A DNA stretch of 64,000 bases from Haliotis asinina (Eukaryota > Mollusca > Gastropoda > Lepetellida > Haliotidae): contig NC_090287.1 of NCBI RefSeq assembly GCF_037392515.1, positions 11,165,501-11,229,500 on the forward strand. Direction: 5' to 3'. The notes below the pieces were generated by a model. It ran no database searches, had not been told where the DNA came from, and saw only the letters and a program-made list of their open reading frames with translations. Positions 58,991 to 64,000 of the stretch are shown here, in pieces. The translations under genes were made by a program, and so were the position numbers. Numbering within the stretch: position 1 is the first letter of the stretch; every line of letters starts with the position of its first letter.

Positions 58991-61654
58991 TCTGTGTCCG
59001 CTTGCATGCATACAGGAAAGTAATAAAAAACTATATATTACGAAGAAGTCACATTAGTTGGAAGAAAGAACCATAACATCAACATTATGAAATACAATAT
59101 TACAGTTTCATCTCCATGCCTGTATGGCGGAATGGGAAATGTAGAAGCCTCTACGCATAGGGTTAGACGGGAATTTCATTTCATTTCATTTCACTGTGTT
59201 CCACCACTCTAATATGTCTAAGAGATGACTGTATTCCCATTCACTAATACATGCGAAAGACATCATACGCTACATGCATTGTGATATTCATGAAGTTTGT
59301 GTTTGGCCCTTGCCTTGACAGTATGTATATAATACACGAAAAGATTTACATATGTGAAAAAGGTTGTCGCGTGCTTTGATGAAGTAAAACATCCACACGT
59401 TGCTGACATATTTGCGTGATGGTGTATATTTCCACCTGCAGCCCGAGCGTGCATATCAGCATAAATGTTCAGCAAGGCGATTTTGTATTAAATGGCACAG
59501 GCTAACCCAGCTTATTATTTCACATGGTCAAGATGGACTTGGTATTAACTGACCTAGGCATATTTCCACACCTTGTAACTGACACCTGTTCACAAACACC
59601 TTAAGGTCATCACGAGATGTGCAAATGGCCAAAAGGGTAACGTGACCCCTTGACCATATCGGGCCATTAGGTGTTTAGGGCTCCGTCTAATCTTGAAACA
59701 ATAAATCCTAAACTACATCAACATCGGGGGTTTAAGGAGAGTCGGAAGCCAAGGCTGCAGCCTAGATCAGAATCCAGGCCAGATCGCCCCAGCATTCCGC
59801 ACCCCAAAGCTGTGTTTACCCCTTAACCCCGGGGGTGCGCTCCATAACCATCTAGACTCGATACTCCTTCAGGAACAATCATTTAATGTTCATTTGTTTA
59901 CAGCAAGACACGCGTGGAGATAAGTAGAACTGAGTAGGGCAAGAGAACACCAGGATTTAGCCTACAGAGTAAGTAAATATGTCTGAACACCTCAAAGAGG
60001 CTCCTCCAGTTCGCATTGGATCATTGCTGGTCAAATAATGAAAAACAGACTGAAAAAAAGATCTGTCGGTGTTGGTTTTCAGGCTTCGCAAGAAGCGTGA
60101 TTTGTTTTGACGTTCGCCACGCGGTAGCGTTGTTTGACGTGAAAACAACGTTCTAAATCCAATTCCTTTTGACACAAAAACATCCTCATTTGAAAACGGA
60201 TGCTTCTAAAACGAGAGTTTTATCTGATCGGACTTCTTACAACTTGCATATTCTTTCATTGTGGTTATTGTGCACTTTTGCTGTTATTGATTTTACAATA
60301 ATAACAACGTTTTGGCGTATAGTGCTATATGACAAGGTGCTTTCCCGCTTATACTATTCACATGACTGTCACTGAGGCAATCATTGTATTGTCGTAATAA
60401 ATCATTGATTTATCCAAACACAATTCTGATAGCAATTCGTTTGCGATGATAATACATGATTAATCTGAATGGCCTCATGGGATGCTGCAAATAAGAAAAA
60501 AAATACCCGATGTCCCTTTGTCTTCGTAAATAACATATCTCAATCTATCCCCTACATAGGATTGACGACTAGTTTCAAAAAGGAGCATTTTCACAATTCA
60601 CGCAATGATGGAACTAAGCGGCATGACCTTTGAAGGATTGACGATAACAACCGTTGCTAGCCTTTTCACATTATTTTGTAAACTGTTTTTTTTGTTCAGT
60701 TTATCCAGATGTAGAACAAAGACGATAATTCTATCAGACAGAGGTTGCAAGATGAAACAGTCTTTAGATTCTGATCTGGCAATTTCATTATAGAAAGTAA
60801 AATTCCAGTAGGCCGTAACTTCAAAGAATATCTGTAATATCTTTCATCACGCACGTCATATTGCTGGAGCTGAATACTTCGAAATCAAGCATACCCTGAC
60901 TAGTGAGACAATCTACCTGTACCAGTCTACCTAGGAAATAGTTGTAGTTTCTTCAGATGACAGTCTTCCTAATGGCGCTTGTTTGGCAAAATCAGCTGGT
61001 TATCATCTGGTTGTGACGTTCATCAGGTCTAGCCCAGTATTCAACCAGCAGGTAAGCTATACTTCAAACACGCGTTGTAATTATTTGCCAATTTATATAG
61101 ACAAAATAACAGTGTTATCAGGGGTTGTTGTAGAAAAATGAAGATATGTCCTGAGTGAATCAGCTTTACCATCGCGTAAGATCTTTCTTCTGGAAGCAGC
61201 GTAATAACCCATGTGCGTCACTTGCAATTATTTCGACAAAATTCATTTCGTTTTTTATTTGGGTTTGCAACGTTTGCCAAGTCATATGAGTTGATGTTTT
61301 TTGTTGTTTGGTTGTTTATGCGAGTGTGGAGATAGTGTAAATAGCTTCTGAGATGGAAACTACATGGATGTTATGTCACCTCCAAACAGCAAATACATGG
61401 GACGTTTAATGGGATGCATCATGCTAGTCTGGGAGTATTGATCCATCTCAATGAAACTCTGATGGAGAAAGATGGGCTGTCTAAAGGGGATCTGCATCTG
61501 GCTGAACACGATGCATTACTAGCAAAACATAATTACGCCTAAAGACAAGAAGGAATGCATATTCCACTCCTAAAACTTTTCACCATTGATCCTTAAGTTT
61601 ATCTCTTTGTAAGGAAACGAGTATTCTGCCTGAAGTTAACGGTCTAATATTAGT
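58991..61654. other. No gene or repeat recognised
   Basis: Short frames only. I see no SINE copies and no splice-consistent exon sets. Confidence 0.45.
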
Positions 61655-61950
61655 CATGAACACCCACACTGACACAGTGTTTAATGCCACTGAACACCAC
61701 TATGGCACAGTGTTTAATGCGATTGAACACCCATCTGACACAGTATCTAATGTCCTTGAACACCCGCTCTGCCACAGTGTCCATAATGTCCTCGAACACT
61801 GCTCTGACACAATATCTAATGTCCTTCAACATCGCTCTGATACATCTCATGTCCTTGAACACCGCTCTGACACAATATCTAATGTCCTTGAACATCGCTC
61901 TGATACAACATCGCATGTCCTTGAACACCGCTCTAAAATATCTACCAGGA
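61655..61950. repeat. 33-bp minisatellite, about 9 copies
   Basis: The unit TGTCCTTGAACACCGCTCTG plus ACACAATATCTAA, with diverged first copies. The unit length is a multiple of three, so both strands stay open for about 115 codons; these frames are not counted as genes. Confidence 0.85.
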
Positions 61951-64000
61951 AAATGTGTTATCAGGCTATAGCTGTTATATCTATATTTGATAAACATGTC
62001 TAGATATAAAATGAAATAGTAAACAAAGCAAGCAATTATCCATCAACCGCAAAATAGAGGAAATCCTGTCATGCCAACATAGGTTTGAAGCCATTCAAAA
62101 AGGGAATGCGAAATTCAGAACAGTAAAATCAGAACGATAGAAAACAACCACTTGCTAATCGTTCTGTTGATGAAACTTCAGAGGATAGATCTTGTCAGTG
62201 AAACAACAATAAACTATTTGAGGAGGAGCAGAGGAGGGAGAGGGCCCATGGCCAGAAGGAAGGAATGTGGCGAAGGGTGTATTCCATGTGTGGCAGAGGT
62301 TCTGATATTGGCTGATAGATGCCCACGCCCTGTCTGGTGTAGCTCCTAGTTTTGACAGTTATGGGTAAGCGGCAATCTGAGATGTTCAGCCACTGGCGTT
62401 TCCTCTTTGCCATTACATCCGTTGCAAGGTTGGTGGTGGAAGTTGCATTGTAAGTCATCCAATAAACATAATAATTCGTGTTTGAAGATGTAAACGGCCC
62501 TTGGAAAAGACATACTGGATACAACAGATCGTTGTGGGTTGACTTGACCAATGTCATAATGATCATTCGTACGAGCATTTGAAACCAAAATATTTATATT
62601 TAATAAACGTAAGAAACTCTTTCAAATGCCCTCACATTAAAAGCTAGACACGTCCTTTATATTATGTGTTTGTTAGCTGCTTCAGGGATTACTCATAATT
62701 ACCGCTGTAGCCATGTCTGCTAGGTGAATAAAATTATGAGTTAAGCGATTTACTGACAGCTAGATGTCGACATACCGCGAAGGGTGTATGGCTATTAATG
62801 ATTCATAAAAGTAAAAGTAAAAGGCATTTTACATCTCAACATATATTGTTGAATGGCAGCTTATAAATTGTAATGACACACCACAAGTACAATATGCCTG
62901 TGTTATCTGTATACGTGTCAGTAAAATATGCCCTTGAATAGAATGACTATCACATTCTGTAAATTCCTTCATGCATGTAAGTTTACCATTGGCAGACATT
63001 AGGTAATTACATGTGTTACAAACACTGTTTTGGAATAAAAGATTTACCATTACTGGAACCCCACTGGCTTGTAGCATGTCATAATATACTATCAAAAAAA
63101 AGAAGTGCATATTAGGCATTTGTATTTTTAAAAGTCTGTTAATTACCATTGTGTTCAAACAATCGTTAATATATGTAACACAAGTGCTCATAACATGATT
63201 TTACACAATTTCACGAGTGAAAAATCGATTTACCCTGAAAATGTGGATTTTGATGAGATGTCTTACAAGGATTAGAGAGGCACCTTCCAGTTGAAACTGT
63301 GCAGCAAAGAGCATTCACTGTCTGGCCATAAAGATCCAGATTACTTTCAGAAATTGGCATTCGTTCTGAAGGAGTTTCAAGGTCAATTCACTACGTCACG
63401 GCTTGACTCTGCGACACGGAACACATGTTGAAGAATACATGCTGAAGATTACCAATCTTCTGTTGCCAGGCGTCTGAATGTTAATCTGAGCAAGATATCA
63501 TGACTTCCAGCTCGTTGCAACCAAACAGGTATAACAAATGACAGACAGACAAATAACAAACAGATTTAACAACATAAAATATATGCTAGTGTTCAATATT
63601 TGTCACAACTGAGTATATTTGCAAGTATTTTCTTTGAATCTTGTCTGTGCTGATTTAAGGCTCAGTGTTTCGAGCGCATCAATGAATACAAGTTTTCACA
63701 AATCTCAAACTTCCTGTGACCTGGGCCCCAACCTAAGACCTAACCTACGAGGTCGGGTCTTTCTGATCCCAAGCAACTGCTCATTCTCCGTGAAATACGT
63801 TCCACTGATGTTTGGGGAGGGAAACATAATAGCATGCATAAATAGACACGCGTATATTTTTCGAAAGGTCACGGCCTATGACGTAAGTTCAGCATCAAGT
63901 CTTGGAAGCCATCGCCCAATGACATCGATACCGCCTTGTGAAATAAAATGAAACAATCACCGAGTTGTACGATATGACTTTTGTTCTTAGCCTGCGGAAG
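61951..64000. other. No gene recognised
   Basis: The longest frame (62195-62578, minus, 127 codons) has no domain I can name and no supporting splice or promoter signal. No SINEs or tandem repeats were seen. Confidence 0.4.

Noticed and set aside
58536..59076. Tyr/Val/Cys- and His/Thr-rich frames
   Set aside because: Products of the compound TGTA/TG/TA microsatellite.

Overview
The window looks like nuclear DNA of a gastropod mollusc, most likely an abalone (Haliotis). The grounds are intron-containing genes, no bacterial-style operons, about 40% GC, dense microsatellites, and dozens of copies of two tRNA-like SINE families that I recall from abalone genomic sequence. The species call is recognition from memory, not a search result.

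Two spliced protein-coding genes can be read, both on the minus strand. (1) A ZP-domain gene at 13896-19440 has at least eight coding exons whose splice phases agree. In order they encode a signal peptide, ZP-N, ZP-C, an RRRR furin-type site and a C-terminal membrane anchor. This is the layout of vitelline-envelope-type ZP proteins. (2) A gene at 25775-31912 has three coding exons for about 878 residues: a signal peptide, a roughly 300-residue array of acidic, Gln/Pro-rich 11-residue repeats, four roughly 39-residue repeats, an acidic region and a C-terminal hydrophobic segment. I know no family for it. A TATA box, a 5'UTR exon and a polyadenylation signal can be proposed for it. Both genes have an intron just before the ATG and a tiny first coding exon holding the signal peptide.

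The rest is mostly mobile-element DNA. There is a full-length Tc1-like DD34E transposon (35678-37289) broken by one stop codon, a decayed FLYWCH/MULE transposase (about 3440-4325), a non-LTR retrotransposon scrap (30318-30461), two small elements inserted inside SINEs, several fold-back elements, and a perfect 65-bp inverted repeat (57086-57230). SINE-A and SINE-B are unrelated over their heads but share a 3' tail. Nearly all copies between 13 and 34 kb point the same way as the two genes, while copies elsewhere are mixed.

Layout: 1-13 kb holds microsatellite, MULE relic, hairpin element and scattered SINEs; 13-19.6 kb the ZP gene; 19.6-25.7 kb a SINE cluster; 25.7-32.3 kb the repeat-protein gene; 32.4-47.9 kb SINEs, the Tc1 element and fold-backs; 48-64 kb few SINEs, several minisatellites and large inverted repeats, and no gene I can support.
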